From Vibrio sp. Hep-1b-8 (GTDB lineage Bacteria; Pseudomonadota; Gammaproteobacteria; Enterobacterales; Vibrionaceae): a stretch of DNA of 45,451 nucleotides. Position numbers and translations under genes: made by a program. This document shows, piece after piece, positions 8,413-17,300 of the stretch. The stretch lies in contig NZ_QEWN01000090.1 of NCBI RefSeq assembly GCF_006124995.1, forward strand, positions 1 to 45,451, read 5' to 3'. Under the pieces are notes generated by a model that was not told the DNA's origin, ran no database searches, and saw nothing but the letters and a program-made list of their open reading frames with translations. The first letter of the stretch is position 1; each line of letters starts with the position of its first letter.

Positions 8413-10695
8413 ATGAACCAACAACTTACCGTTACAAAGCGTAACGGACGCAAAGAAAGTATTGATCTTGAAAAGATCCATCGCGTTATTACCTGGGCTG
8501 CAGAAGGTCTAGATAACGTCTCTGTATCTCAAGTAGAACTGCGCGCTCACATTCAGTTCTATGACGGTATTACAACCTCTGATATTCATGAAACTATCAT
8601 CAAATCAGCGGCTGACTTAATCTCAGAAGAGACGCCTGACTACCAATACCTTGCTGCTCGATTAGCTGTATTCCACCTGCGTAAAAAAGCGTACGGTCAG
8701 TATGAGCCACCAACGTTATATGATCATGTATCTCATCTTGTTGAAATGGGCAAATACGACAAGCACATTCTGGTAGACTACACCAAAGCAGAGCTGGATG
8801 AGCTAGATGATTACCTAGACCACAAACGTGACCTAGACTTTTCATACGCTGCTGTTAAACAGCTAGAAGGTAAGTACTTTGTACAGAACCGCGTATCAGG
8901 TCAGATCTACGAAAGTGCTCAGTTCCTATACATTCTTGTTGCGGCTTGTTTGTTTGCTAAGTATCCAAAAGAGACTCGTCTTGATTACATCAAGCGTTTC
9001 TACGATGCGACTTCAACATTCAAAATTTCTCTACCTACACCAATTATGTCTGGTGTACGTACTCCTACTCGTCAGTTCAGTTCATGTGTACTGATCGAGT
9101 GTGGTGATAGCTTAGATTCTATCAATGCGACGGCGAGCTCTATCGTTCGTTACGTATCACAACGTGCTGGTATCGGTATCAACGCAGGTCGTATCCGCGC
9201 TCTAGGTTCAGAGATCCGTGGTGGCGAAGCATTCCACACTGGTTGTATCCCGTTCTACAAGTATTTTCAAACTGCGGTGAAATGTTGTTCTCAGGGCGGC
9301 GTTCGTGGCGGTGCAGCGACCGTATTTTACCCACTATGGCACGGTGAATCTCAAGCACTTATGGTCCTGAAAAATAACCGTGGTGTAGAAGAAAACCGTG
9401 TTCGTCATATGGACTACGGCGTTCAGTTGAACCGTTTGATGTACCAACGTCTGGTTGAGGGTGGCAACATCACGCTATTCTCGCCTTCTGACGTTCCTGG
9501 ACTTTACGACGCGTTCTTCCAGAACCAAGATGAGTTTGAGCGCCTATACGTTCAATATGAAAATGATCCGTCAATCAAAAAAGAGACCGTTAAAGCAATT
9601 GAGATGTTCTCTATCTTGATGCAAGAGCGTGCCTCTACAGGTCGTATCTACATTCAGAACGTTGACCACTGTAATACTCACAGCCCATTTGACGCTGAAG
9701 TTGCACCAGTCCGTCAGTCTAACCTGTGTCTTGAGATTGCACTGCCGACCAAACCGTTAACCAACGTTGAAGATGACTCTGGCGAAATCGCACTGTGTAC
9801 TCTGTCTGCATTTAACTTGGGTTCAATTAAGTCGCTCGACGATTTTGAAGAGCTGTCAGATCTTGTAGTTCGCGCTCTTGACGCACTGCTTGATTACCAA
9901 GACTACCCTCTTCCAGCGGCGTACAAATCTACTATGAACCGTCGTACTCTAGGTGTGGGTGTTATCAACTACGCATACTACCTTGCTAAGAATGGCGTGA
10001 AATACTCTGATGGCAGCGCAAACGGCCTAACTCACCGTACATTTGAAGCGATTCAATACTACTTGTTGAAAGCATCAGTAGCACTAGCAAAAGAGCAAGG
10101 TAAGTGTCCTCTATTCGGAGAGACAAACTACGCGAAAGGTCTACTTCCTATCGACACTTACAAGAAAGACGTGGATAAGATCTGTGATGAGCCGCTGCAC
10201 TATGACTGGGATGGCCTACGCCAAGAGATCATGACACATGGTCTGCGTAACTCTACCTTAACAGCATTGATGCCTTCTGAGACCTCTTCTCAGATTTCTA
10301 ACGCGACTAACGGCATTGAGCCGCCACGTGGCTATGTATCAGTGAAAGCGTCTAAAGATGGTATCTTGAAGCAAGTTGTTCCCGAGTTCACTGAGTACAA
10401 AAACAACTACGAGCTACTGTGGAATATTGGTTCGAACGAAGGTTACTTGCACCTAGTTGGTATCATGCAGAAGTTTGTTGACCAAGCTATCTCTGCAAAC
10501 ACTAACTACGACCCAACGCGTTTCGAAAGCGGTAAAGTACCAATGAAGAAACTGCTGCAAGATCTTCTTACTGCGTATAAGTTCGGTGTTAAGACGCTTT
10601 ACTACCATAACACACGTGATGGTGCGAGCGACGACCAGAAGGACGCTGTACAACCACAAGATGACGATTGCGCAGGCGGCGGTTGTAAGATTTAA
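8413..10695 (+). CDS. nrdA: Ribonucleoside-diphosphate reductase 1 subunit alpha (class Ia)
   Basis: Large subunit of aerobic class Ia ribonucleotide reductase, 760 residues, which reduces NDPs to dNDPs. An N-terminal ATP-cone (about 5-95, starting VTKRNGRKE) gives dATP/ATP activity control. The catalytic barrel carries C225 (SSCVLIECGDS), the N-x-C-x-E motif (NLCLEIALPT, about 437-441) and the second redox cysteine (IALCTLSAFNL). The mobile tail ends in the redox pair C753/C758 (DDCAGGGCKI), rereduced by thioredoxin or glutaredoxin. It is first in the nrdA-nrdB-yfaE operon, with upstream DnaA and NrdR sites. Confidence 0.98.
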   Translation: MNQQLTVTKRNGRKESIDLEKIHRVITWAAEGLDNVSVSQVELRAHIQFYDGITTSDIHETIIKSAADLISEETPDYQYLAARLAVFHLRKKAYGQYEPPTLYDHVSHLVEMGKYDKHILVDYTKAELDELDDYLDHKRDLDFSYAAVKQLEGKYFVQNRVSGQIYESAQFLYILVAACLFAKYPKETRLDYIKRFYDATSTFKISLPTPIMSGVRTPTRQFSSCVLIECGDSLDSINATASSIVRYVSQRAGIGINAGRIRALGSEIRGGEAFHTGCIPFYKYFQTAVKCCSQGGVRGGAATVFYPLWHGESQALMVLKNNRGVEENRVRHMDYGVQLNRLMYQRLVEGGNITLFSPSDVPGLYDAFFQNQDEFERLYVQYENDPSIKKETVKAIEMFSILMQERASTGRIYIQNVDHCNTHSPFDAEVAPVRQSNLCLEIALPTKPLTNVEDDSGEIALCTLSAFNLGSIKSLDDFEELSDLVVRALDALLDYQDYPLPAAYKSTMNRRTLGVGVINYAYYLAKNGVKYSDGSANGLTHRTFEAIQYYLLKASVALAKEQGKCPLFGETNYAKGLLPIDTYKKDVDKICDEPLHYDWDGLRQEIMTHGLRNSTLTALMPSETSSQISNATNGIEPPRGYVSVKASKDGILKQVVPEFTEYKNNYELLWNIGSNEGYLHLVGIMQKFVDQAISANTNYDPTRFESGKVPMKKLLQDLLTAYKFGVKTLYYHNTRDGASDDQKDAVQPQDDDCAGGGCKI

Positions 10696-10737
10696 TCCCT
10701 GGCCCACTCTCAGTGGCTAAGGCATAACAAATTATTC

Positions 10738-10758
10738 GCCCCTCTTGTAACGAGGGGC
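10738..10758 (+). other. Intercistronic hairpin between nrdA and nrdB
   Basis: GCCCCTC (10738-10744) pairs with GAGGGGC (10752-10758) around a 7-nt loop, within the 83-bp gap before nrdB. A smaller hairpin CCACT/AGTGG lies just upstream (about 10703-10716). No T-run follows, so it is probably an mRNA-stability or processing element rather than a terminator. Confidence 0.6.
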
Positions 10759-10778
10759 ATAAAAGGAATTGAGGCATC

Positions 10779-11912
10779 ATGGCTTACAGTACTTTTAACC
10801 GAAACAAAAATGACCAGCTAAAAGAACCAATGTTCTTAGGTCAGTCAGTCAACGTAGCACGCTACGACCAACAGAAATTTGAGATTTTCGAAAAGCTGAT
10901 TGAAAAGCAGCTTTCATTTTTCTGGCGTCCAGAAGAAGTTGACGTATCTAGCGACCGTATCGATTACAACAAGCTACCAGAGCATGAAAAACACATTTTC
11001 ATCTCTAACCTAAAATACCAAACCTTGCTTGATTCTATTCAAGGTCGTAGCCCAAACGTTGCACTACTTCCCCTTGTGTCACTACCAGAAGTAGAAACGT
11101 GGATCGAGACTTGGTCTTTCTCTGAAACGATTCACTCTCGCTCATACACGCACATCATTCGTAACATCGTGAACGACCCTGGTTTGGTGTTTGACGATAT
11201 CGTAGAGAACGAGCATATCCTAAAACGTGCTGAAGACATTTCTCACTACTACGATGATCTGATTAAGATGACCAATGACTACCACCGCTATGGCGAAGGT
11301 ACTCATCAGGTTAACGGTGAAGAGATCACCATTAAACTGCATGACCTGAAGAAGAAACTATATGTGTGTCTAATGTCGGTTAATGCATTAGAAGCCATTC
11401 GTTTCTACGTAAGTTTTGCTTGTTCATTCGCATTTGCTGAACGTGAGCTTATGGAAGGTAACGCTAAAATCATCAAGCTAATTGCTCGTGATGAAGCACT
11501 TCACTTAACCGGTACGCAGCATATGATCAACCTACTGCGCAACGGTCAGGATGACTTCTCATTCATACAAATCGCTGAAGAGTGTAAGCAAGAGTGTTTC
11601 GATCTGTTCAAAGCAGCAGCAGAGCAAGAGAAAGAGTGGGCGGAATACCTATTCAAAGATGGCTCGATGATCGGTCTGAACAAAGACATTCTTTGCCAAT
11701 ACGTTGAATACATCACCAACATCCGTATGCAGGCTGTCGGTCTTGATGCGGCTTACCCTGAAGCGACATCTAACCCGATTCCTTGGATCAATGCATGGTT
11801 ATCTTCAGACAACGTGCAGGTTGCGCCGCAAGAAGCAGAAATCTCATCTTACCTTGTCGGTCAGATCGACAGTGATGTTCGCGCGGACGACTTCAAGGAC
11901 TTTGAACTGTAA
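10779..11912 (+). CDS. nrdB: Ribonucleoside-diphosphate reductase 1 subunit beta (class Ia)
   Basis: Small subunit holding the diferric-tyrosyl radical cofactor, 377 residues. Visible ligands and radical residue follow the E. coli pattern shifted by one: D85 ([10 protein letters not shown]), E116 and H119 ([10 protein letters not shown]), and the radical tyrosine Y123. Later ligands lie in the [11 protein letters not shown] and [13 protein letters not shown] segments. It partners NrdA, and its stop codon overlaps the yfaE start by one base (TAATG), implying translational coupling to the ferredoxin that maintains its cofactor. Confidence 0.98.
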   Translation: MAYSTFNRNKNDQLKEPMFLGQSVNVARYDQQKFEIFEKLIEKQLSFFWRPEEVDVSSDRIDYNKLPEHEKHIFISNLKYQTLLDSIQGRSPNVALLPLVSLPEVETWIETWSFSETIHSRSYTHIIRNIVNDPGLVFDDIVENEHILKRAEDISHYYDDLIKMTNDYHRYGEGTHQVNGEEITIKLHDLKKKLYVCLMSVNALEAIRFYVSFACSFAFAERELMEGNAKIIKLIARDEALHLTGTQHMINLLRNGQDDFSFIQIAEECKQECFDLFKAAAEQEKEWAEYLFKDGSMIGLNKDILCQYVEYITNIRMQAVGLDAAYPEATSNPIPWINAWLSSDNVQVAPQEAEISSYLVGQIDSDVRADDFKDFEL

Positions 11913-12190
11913 TGCCCAATATCAAAATTAACGGCCTCACTGCTATCCAGTCTCACCCATCAAATACCATTTTGGAAACGATGGAGAACGCTGGGTTAGA
12001 GCCAGAATATAACTGTCGAGATGGTCATTGTGGCGCTTGCCGCTGCACCCTGGTTTCTGGAGAAGTGGAATACGTTGGTTTTGCAATGGCTTACACGCAA
12101 GAGAAAGAGATTTTGCCGTGCATCTGTAAAGCGAAGTCAGACATCGAGATTGAGGGTGTCAACTACGTACTAAAAGAGAAGCGCGCATAA
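11912..12190 (+). CDS. yfaE: 2Fe-2S ferredoxin for NrdB cofactor maintenance
   Basis: A 92-residue plant-type [2Fe-2S] ferredoxin. Cluster ligands are C35-x4-C40-x2-C43 (CRDGHCGAC) and C70 (LPC). In E. coli YfaE delivers electrons to regenerate the NrdB diferric-tyrosyl radical; the same role fits here because it overlaps the nrdB stop by one base and is last in the operon before a strong terminator. Confidence 0.94.
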   Translation: MPNIKINGLTAIQSHPSNTILETMENAGLEPEYNCRDGHCGACRCTLVSGEVEYVGFAMAYTQEKEILPCICKAKSDIEIEGVNYVLKEKRA

Positions 12191-12214
12191 CAACTTGCAC
12201 TGTTCTAGCCACAA

Positions 12215-12250
12215 ACGGCCGATATCATTATGATGTCGGCCATTTTATTT
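12215..12250 (+). terminator. Terminator of the nrdA-nrdB-yfaE operon
   Basis: GGCCGA (12217-12222) pairs with TCGGCC (12236-12241), with additional ATCAT/ATGAT pairing in the centre, followed by ATTTTATTTT. It lies 26 bp after the yfaE stop. Confidence 0.85.
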
Positions 12251-12539
12251 TGTGTTCTTCAGCTTAACGGATTAACCTTTTGTTACAAGAAGACTCGTCT
12301 CATCCATTAGTCGTAAATTTTCTGGATTTAGTCGTAGGAATAAGGTCTGATCACAGCGTTTAGAAAAACATATTCCATTACATCTCTAACTCGCTGTGTC
12401 AGTCACAAAACCCTACCACTCACTGATCAGAAGCCAAAATTCTATTCTCTAGACCTTTTGAATGATAACGCCAATGTGAATAACTATTCACCAAAATAGT
12501 GAAGTGAAAACTAAACTAATTTTATGGTTGTACTGAGAT
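12251..12539. other. Gene-free stretch between yfaE and a small gene
   Basis: No convincing ORF or RNA gene was found. The only structure noted is a direct repeat TTAGTCGTA at 12307-12315 and 12328-12336, starting 21 bp apart, and a short dyad TTCAC/GTGAA near 12486-12502. Confidence 0.4.
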
Positions 12540-12779
12540 TTAAGCTCGCGACAAAAACTGATCGGCTGTCACCATCGAGACAGACTTGTCCGCAATCTCC
12601 CTGCCATCGTCATCGAACAACGATAGGTGATAGCCAAGGCTATCTTCGCCTCGCTTCTCTTTTGGAGCTTGCAGCCATAATGAGATCATATCTTGACGAC
12701 CATCCCTAACCGCCTCACCCAAAAGGACTTTTTGGCTTGCAACCTGATACCACACAATGATTTTTGATTGACCAAACAT
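12540..12779 (-). CDS. Small conserved-looking hypothetical protein
   Basis: A 79-residue protein, not recognised. It has no signal peptide or membrane segment, is mixed in charge, and has a central acidic turn (LFDDDGREIAD) suggestive of a small beta-rich fold. It is supported as a real gene by a near-perfect ribosome binding site (AAGGAGGT) 5 nt before the ATG and by lying in an otherwise gene-free gap. It is convergent with the nrd operon and is followed on its strand by 290 bp without a gene. No function can be proposed. Confidence 0.65.
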   Translation of the reverse strand: MFGQSKIIVWYQVASQKVLLGEAVRDGRQDMISLWLQAPKEKRGEDSLGYHLSLFDDDGREIADKSVSMVTADQFLSRA

Positions 12780-12981
12780 GCGAACCTCCTTGAACAGTTT
12801 GCAAATCGAATAGTCAGTTTAAAGGTTATTGTGAAGAATGCACGTTGCAAAAGTAAGACAAGTTTCTGTTCTATTGAAAATCATCGCGTTAAGCATTATA
12901 TGATTTTGGCATAAGAAAATAATATGAGACGACACGAGTAATAAGAAACATATTCATTCACTTATTACAGAACAGCAGTCT

Positions 12982-13005
12982 GAGCCAGTTTGACAAAACT
13001 GGCTC
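12982..13005. terminator. Hairpin downstream of the CinA-like gene
   Basis: GAGCCAGTTT (12982-12991) and AAACTGGCTC (12996-13005) form a perfect 10-bp stem with a 4-nt loop, 18 bp beyond the stop of the CinA-like gene. Neither strand has a good T-run after it, so termination is likely but not certain. Confidence 0.5.
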
Positions 13006-13023
13006 GCTCTTCTAGCTGAATAA

Positions 13024-14268
13024 CTATGCTTTGAGGACGCTTCGTGGAACGAACATTTCCTTTTCTCTAGTTAGAGAACTGTAGGAAACGAACATCGGCT
13101 TAGCGCTTAGGTAACGACGTAACATATCAGCCGCCACTGTGGTGATAACGAGAACTTGCTCATCGCAACTGTAATTACGATTCAAGGTCAAGGTTTGCCC
13201 CCACTCCCCCTCCGCTGCCGCAATCGCCACAGAAAAGGTTTTGTCGGATACCTTACCTGTCACAATCGCCAGATCCGTTGCACATTTATCTTTGGTCGCA
13301 CCTGCAAGGGCAAAGGCCGCCGCCAATGGATCATCATTCGCATCTCCAACAGCAACACGCTCACCTAACACCCAACCATGACCACAGTATTGGGCTGCTT
13401 GGGAGTCTGAGTGCAAACATTGAGACAACGCACCAAAGGTTGACTGCTCAGCCGTCGATATCGAGTACTGTTTCTCTTGAATGAGGAAAGCAAGATGTTC
13501 TGGCATCGACTCATCGACACTCACGACATTACTTTCAATCAAGTTGAAAATGATTTGTAGCAGCTTGACGCGATTATCCAAATCGTTCTTTGGACCAAAC
13601 AGTTTCACTTCGATGTATGGCAGGTATGAACGATAGCCAAGCGTGTATCCTTGAGGCAACTGAACTTTATCAAGTTTATCGGACAGCGCAGACTCTGAGG
13701 TGCCAAATGTGTAGAGTTTACTGCACTCGAGACCCGCAATATCGGGATGAACTTGCTTCATATCCGGTAGGATCTGTTGATCGACCATTAACTTGAATTC
13801 ACTCGGTACCCCAGGAGTGAAATAAAAATCACAGTTATTGAAAGTAACTTTGAACCCGCAAGCCGTTCCAATCGGGTTATCGAGTAGAACGGAATCTTTT
13901 GGCAACATGGCTTGTTTGCGATTGCTTTCTGGCATAGTGACACCACGACCAGCAAAAAAACGCTCTAGTTTTTCCAACCATTCAGGATACAGCACCAACT
14001 CTGTTTCGGCGGCTTCTGCGGCTGCCTGAGCACTTAAATCATCGCTAGTTGGCCCCAAACCACCGTTTACAACGACAATGTCGCTATTGAAACTGAGCAT
14101 CATAAGCTCTTCCACTAGCGCAGACATTTCATCGCCAACCGTTGAACGTTTGGTCAGACTGTAACCATTTTCGAAAAATCGACGTGACAACCACGCAGCA
14201 TTGGAATCAACAATATCTCCGTGAAGAACTTCTTCCCCAGTGCTTAGCATTGCGATTTTTAACATCAT
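13024..14268 (-). CDS. CinA-like protein (YfaY type) with degenerate C-terminal deamidase domain
   Basis: A 414-residue CinA-family protein. The N-terminal molybdopterin-binding (COG1058/MoCF) domain is clear, about 1-170: STGEEVLHGDIVDSNAAWL, VVNGGLGPTSDD and TPGVPSEFK are visible. The C-terminal CinA/PncC domain starts about 265, but the NMN-deamidase signature ESCTGG is replaced by EQSTFG (274-279), so the catalytic serine position is lost or shifted. E. coli YfaY, also near nrdAB-yfaE, has a similarly degenerate domain (from memory). The expected remaining activity is that of the N-terminal domain (ADP-ribose or CoA pyrophosphatase in homologues). The start is either of two adjacent ATGs after AAAGGA. 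Confidence 0.88.
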   Translation of the reverse strand: MMLKIAMLSTGEEVLHGDIVDSNAAWLSRRFFENGYSLTKRSTVGDEMSALVEELMMLSFNSDIVVVNGGLGPTSDDLSAQAAAEAAETELVLYPEWLEKLERFFAGRGVTMPESNRKQAMLPKDSVLLDNPIGTACGFKVTFNNCDFYFTPGVPSEFKLMVDQQILPDMKQVHPDIAGLECSKLYTFGTSESALSDKLDKVQLPQGYTLGYRSYLPYIEVKLFGPKNDLDNRVKLLQIIFNLIESNVVSVDESMPEHLAFLIQEKQYSISTAEQSTFGALSQCLHSDSQAAQYCGHGWVLGERVAVGDANDDPLAAAFALAGATKDKCATDLAIVTGKVSDKTFSVAIAAAEGEWGQTLTLNRNYSCDEQVLVITTVAADMLRRYLSAKPMFVSYSSLTREKEMFVPRSVLKA

Positions 14269-14288
14269 TTATCCTTTATGGGAAACCT

Positions 14289-14361
14289 CTCACGTTCGTG
14301 AGTTTAACTTATAAATACTATTCTCATAGTCCTAAAATCGAACCAATTACTTATTTAGGAC
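14289..14361. promoter_or_regulatory. Two dyads in the divergent CinA-like/DUF3943 promoter region
   Basis: CTCACG-TT-CGTGAG (14289-14302) is a perfect 14-bp dyad 20 bp before the CinA-like start. GTCCTAAA (14329-14336) and TTTAGGAC (14354-14361) form an 8-bp inverted repeat with a 17-bp gap in front of the DUF3943 gene. Both could be operators; no known regulator was recognised. Confidence 0.3.
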
Positions 14362-14439
14362 AATTACGGGTTTCTATTCCGCTAAGTTTATAAGATAATT
14401 GTGAACCTGATCATTAAAATAATAACGATGGAGTTTTCT

Positions 14440-15336
14440 GTGTTCAAAAAAAGCATTGCTGCTTTAATGTTGTCAGCGTCTGCTTGCGCCAACGCTAATG
14501 TTTATGAATCAAATCAACATATTGAGTTTTCGTATACAGTAGATCAAGCTGAGACCGACACGTTCTACAATCACTCCTATCAATATCAATCTAAAGATCC
14601 TTATTGGTTAAGTTTGACCGAAAATGATCTCAAACTTGAAGATCAGGGGCTGCCAAAGTATCTCACGCCTTCAAGCGAAAAAGATTGGGACTACCTTATG
14701 GGTCAGACTTACACCATCTTAGGTTTGAGCGTTGCAACTGTCGGCTTGATGACACTACTTCCAGAATCTATCACAAAGTGGGATGAAGAAGATCGTAACT
14801 TAAGTGGCCTTGGTAAAAAATGGAAAGATAACGTCACTGATGGCCCAGTTTGGGACCGTGATGAACATTTCCTAAACTACATCATGCACCCATATTTTGG
14901 TGGTGTTTACTACACCGCAGCTCGCCATGCTGGATTTAATGAATTTGAGTCGTTCCTTTACTCTGCCACTATGTCGACATTCTTCTGGGAATACGGCGTC
15001 GAGGCCTTCGCAGAGATCCCGTCATGGCAAGATATCTTCATTACTCCATTCTTTGGTGCGGTTGTCGGTGAAATGATGTTCGAAGCAGAACAAGATATCG
15101 TAGCTTCTGGTGGCGAAGTCATGGGTTCTGAAACCATGGGTGGCATTACCCTATTCTTCCTCAACCCTGTTGGCCATATTCATGGCTGGGTCAGTGACGC
15201 ATGGGGCGGCAGCGCTGAGTTCCAATACAGCAGCAAACCTTGGTTTGGTAACCAAGATGCAGCTAAGTTCGCCATGGATGCGGGAGCGAGCTACGATGAC
15301 GTTTTCTACGGCGTAGAAATGAAAATTACCTTCTAA
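14440..15336 (+). CDS. Exported DUF3943 protein
   Basis: Of the in-frame starts (GTG 14401, ATG 14428, GTG 14440), the GTG at 14440 is chosen because GGAG lies 6 nt before it and it starts a clean signal peptide (MFKKSIAALMLSASACANA, cleavage after ANA). That gives 298 residues. The middle matches the DUF3943 pattern: HPYFGGVYYTAARHAGF, then SATMSTFFWEYGVEAFAEIPSWQD split over 165-195, then ITPFFGAVVGEM. The function of the family is unknown; an envelope location is inferred. It is monocistronic with its own terminator, divergent from the CinA-like gene. Confidence 0.85.
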   Translation: MFKKSIAALMLSASACANANVYESNQHIEFSYTVDQAETDTFYNHSYQYQSKDPYWLSLTENDLKLEDQGLPKYLTPSSEKDWDYLMGQTYTILGLSVATVGLMTLLPESITKWDEEDRNLSGLGKKWKDNVTDGPVWDRDEHFLNYIMHPYFGGVYYTAARHAGFNEFESFLYSATMSTFFWEYGVEAFAEIPSWQDIFITPFFGAVVGEMMFEAEQDIVASGGEVMGSETMGGITLFFLNPVGHIHGWVSDAWGGSAEFQYSSKPWFGNQDAAKFAMDAGASYDDVFYGVEMKITF

Positions 15337-15354
15337 ATACCTCTCAATCCTATG

Positions 15355-15384
15355 AAAAAGCGACGTCTCCACGTCGCTTTTTTT
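15355..15384 (+). terminator. Rho-independent terminator of the DUF3943 gene
   Basis: AAAAGCGACGT pairs with ACGTCGCTTTT around a 4-nt loop and continues into a T-run, 18 bp after the stop codon. Confidence 0.92.
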
Positions 15385-15421
15385 GTGCTCGCTACGTGAT
15401 ATTAGTAATGCCAACAATAGA

Positions 15422-15547
15422 TTAGGTTTAAAAGTTGACCCAAGTCAAACCTAACATTTGCCACAATCCTAAACTGAATTTAGGCATTCATCCTCCTATA
15501 GGTTTGGACCGATGAATCTTGCCTGTATCAACGCTAGGAGGCTCACT
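15422..15547 (+). promoter_or_regulatory. Structured leader of the GcvR-like gene with possible alternative folds
   Basis: Several complementary segments overlap. TTAGGTTT (15422-15429) pairs with AAACCTAA (15447-15454). CAAACCTA (15446-15453) can instead pair with TAGGTTTG (15499-15506). CCTAAA/TTTAGG form a hairpin at 15468-15484. CCTCCTA (15492-15498) is perfectly complementary to the ribosome binding site TAGGAGG (15535-15541). The last would hide the start signal. A -35-like TTGACC lies at 15435-15440, so how much is transcribed is uncertain; if transcription starts near 15470, only the last pairing remains. Confidence 0.45.
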
Positions 15548-16060
15548 ATGCAAAGCACATTTATCGTTAATTTCGTCGGTAAAGCAACACCTGCGACAAT
15601 TAAGCAGTTAGCCGCAATCACCCATGAGAATGGTGGTAAGTGGTTAATCAGCAAAGTTAATTTTATTGAGGATCAAGTTGCTGCGGTAATAAAAGTTGAG
15701 CTGCCTACTGAGAATGCCGAGGTGGTCAAAGATGCTTTCAATGGTCACCCAGATTTACTGGTACAAATCACGGAATCCGCTCAGGCCAATCATCACGTTG
15801 ATACCATCTACCAATTAAGACTCGATTCCAACGATCGAGCGGGTATTGTCAATGAGATCACTCATGTACTTGATGGTCAAGGTATTAATATTCTAGATAT
15901 GGATTGTCAGCGCGTATTTATCGCTGGTGGTGGCGGTGTCAGTTCAAGTCTATTTACCGCAAATATGGCAATAAGATTACCAAAAGAGCTCGACATCAAA
16001 GATGTCGCTAATGAACTGGAGTCTCTCAGTGAAGATACTCGCGTCTTAGTTGAAAGCTAA
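15548..16060 (+). CDS. GcvR-like double-ACT-domain regulator
   Basis: A 170-residue protein of two ACT domains (about 4-75 and 85-165), resembling the glycine cleavage system repressor GcvR. GcvR binds glycine and, with GcvA, represses gcv genes; this role is inferred from domain layout. The first ACT starts STFIVNFVGKATPATIKQL, and the second reads YQLRLDSNDRAGIVNEITHVLDGQGINILDM split across 91-123. An upstream in-frame ATG exists at 15512, but the start at 15548 has TAGGAGG at ideal spacing and is preferred. It is monocistronic, with a structured leader and a strong terminator. Confidence 0.85.
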   Translation: MQSTFIVNFVGKATPATIKQLAAITHENGGKWLISKVNFIEDQVAAVIKVELPTENAEVVKDAFNGHPDLLVQITESAQANHHVDTIYQLRLDSNDRAGIVNEITHVLDGQGINILDMDCQRVFIAGGGGVSSSLFTANMAIRLPKELDIKDVANELESLSEDTRVLVES

Positions 16061-16072
16061 GGCAGTTTGTTA

Positions 16073-16105
16073 AAAAAGAGAGCGCCAATGTCGCTCTCTT
16101 TTTCA
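16073..16105. terminator. Bidirectional terminator between the GcvR-like gene and nspC
   Basis: AAAGAGAGCG pairs with CGCTCTCTTT with A- and T-runs on both sides, so it can end the rightward GcvR-like transcript and the leftward norspermidine operon. It is 12 bp after one stop codon and 24 bp after the other. Confidence 0.9.
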
Positions 16106-16128
16106 TTGCTAGTCGAAGTCAGTCAATC

Positions 16129-17262
16129 TTATTTCACTGACCATTGAGACAATGAACGTTTAAAGTCTGAGTAGTCGAACTCGTTCAGCTTTTCGATCGA
16201 ACCATTAGAGCGTTCACAGTAAACCGAAGGCATGCGAAGCCCGTTAAACCAGTTGAGTTTAACCATGGTATAACCTGCACTGTCCAAAATGTGCAAACGC
16301 TGACCAATCTTTAGTGGTTGTTCGAATTTAGCAACACAGAATTGGTCGCCAGCCAGACAAGAACAAGAACCAATTACGTACTCGTGCTCACCGTTCTCTG
16401 ATGCTTCAAGAATCGATGCTGGCTCATTGTAAATAAGCGTATCCAAACGGTGTGCTTCTGTCGCCGAATCAACAATAGCCGTTTTCTTTACGTTCTCAAC
16501 AATATCAACCACAGTCACAACAAGATCAGTGGTTTTAGTGATGATTGCTTCACCCGGCTCTAGATACATTTGAACGCCGTGTTTTTGCGCAAACGCCTTT
16601 AGCGCAAAACCTAGTTTTTCGATATCGTAGCTAGGCCAAGTGAAGAACACACCACCACCCATGCTTACCCAATCAAGTTTGTCGAGGTATTCGCCAAACT
16701 GCTCTGAGATAGCATCAAGCAAGCTGATAAATGCGTCCACATCTTTGTTCTCACAGTTCATGTGGAACATCACGCCATCAATTTCGTCAAAAATTTGCGG
16801 TTCAATGTGATCGGCTTGAACACCTAAGCGCGAAAACTGACGTGCAGGGTTAGCAAGGTCTTGTCCTGCATAGCTCACACCTGGATTCAAACGTAATCCT
16901 AGTGATGCTTTGCCCTCAACAATGTGACGGTAGGCTGCCAACTGGCTTTGAGAGTTGAAGATCATCTTGTCACAGATATCCGCAACTTCACGTACGTCTT
17001 CTTCACTGTATCCGACGCTATAAGCGTGTGTTTCGCCACCAAATGTTTCGTAGCCAAGCTTAACCTCAAACGGGCCAGAGCTTGTTGTACCATCAAGATA
17101 CGGCTTAATGATGTCAAACACCCCCCAAGTTGAGAAACATTTCAGCGCCAGCACCAGCTTAACACCTGAAATCTCTTTAAGCTGTTTCGCTTTATCGAGG
17201 TTTTCAACCAACTTATCTTCATTGATCATAAAGTAAGGGGTTTTAAGTTCGTTATGTTGCAT
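16129..17262 (-). CDS. nspC: Carboxynorspermidine decarboxylase
   Basis: PLP enzyme of the alanine racemase/ornithine decarboxylase fold, 377 residues, converting carboxynorspermidine to norspermidine (and carboxyspermidine to spermidine). K41 in [10 protein letters not shown] is the PLP lysine, HMNCEN (167-172) is typical of the family, LEPGEA (234-239) lies near the phosphate site, and C300/C302-D306 ([10 protein letters not shown]) supply the residues of the second subunit active site. It is the last gene of the polyamine operon, 89 bp after the dehydrogenase. In V. cholerae NspC product levels influence biofilm formation. Confidence 0.97.
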   Translation of the reverse strand: MQHNELKTPYFMINEDKLVENLDKAKQLKEISGVKLVLALKCFSTWGVFDIIKPYLDGTTSSGPFEVKLGYETFGGETHAYSVGYSEEDVREVADICDKMIFNSQSQLAAYRHIVEGKASLGLRLNPGVSYAGQDLANPARQFSRLGVQADHIEPQIFDEIDGVMFHMNCENKDVDAFISLLDAISEQFGEYLDKLDWVSMGGGVFFTWPSYDIEKLGFALKAFAQKHGVQMYLEPGEAIITKTTDLVVTVVDIVENVKKTAIVDSATEAHRLDTLIYNEPASILEASENGEHEYVIGSCSCLAGDQFCVAKFEQPLKIGQRLHILDSAGYTMVKLNWFNGLRMPSVYCERSNGSIEKLNEFDYSDFKRSLSQWSVK

Positions 17263-17300
17263 TCTAATACCTTGAGTAGGTTCACTCTAAAATCGAATAA

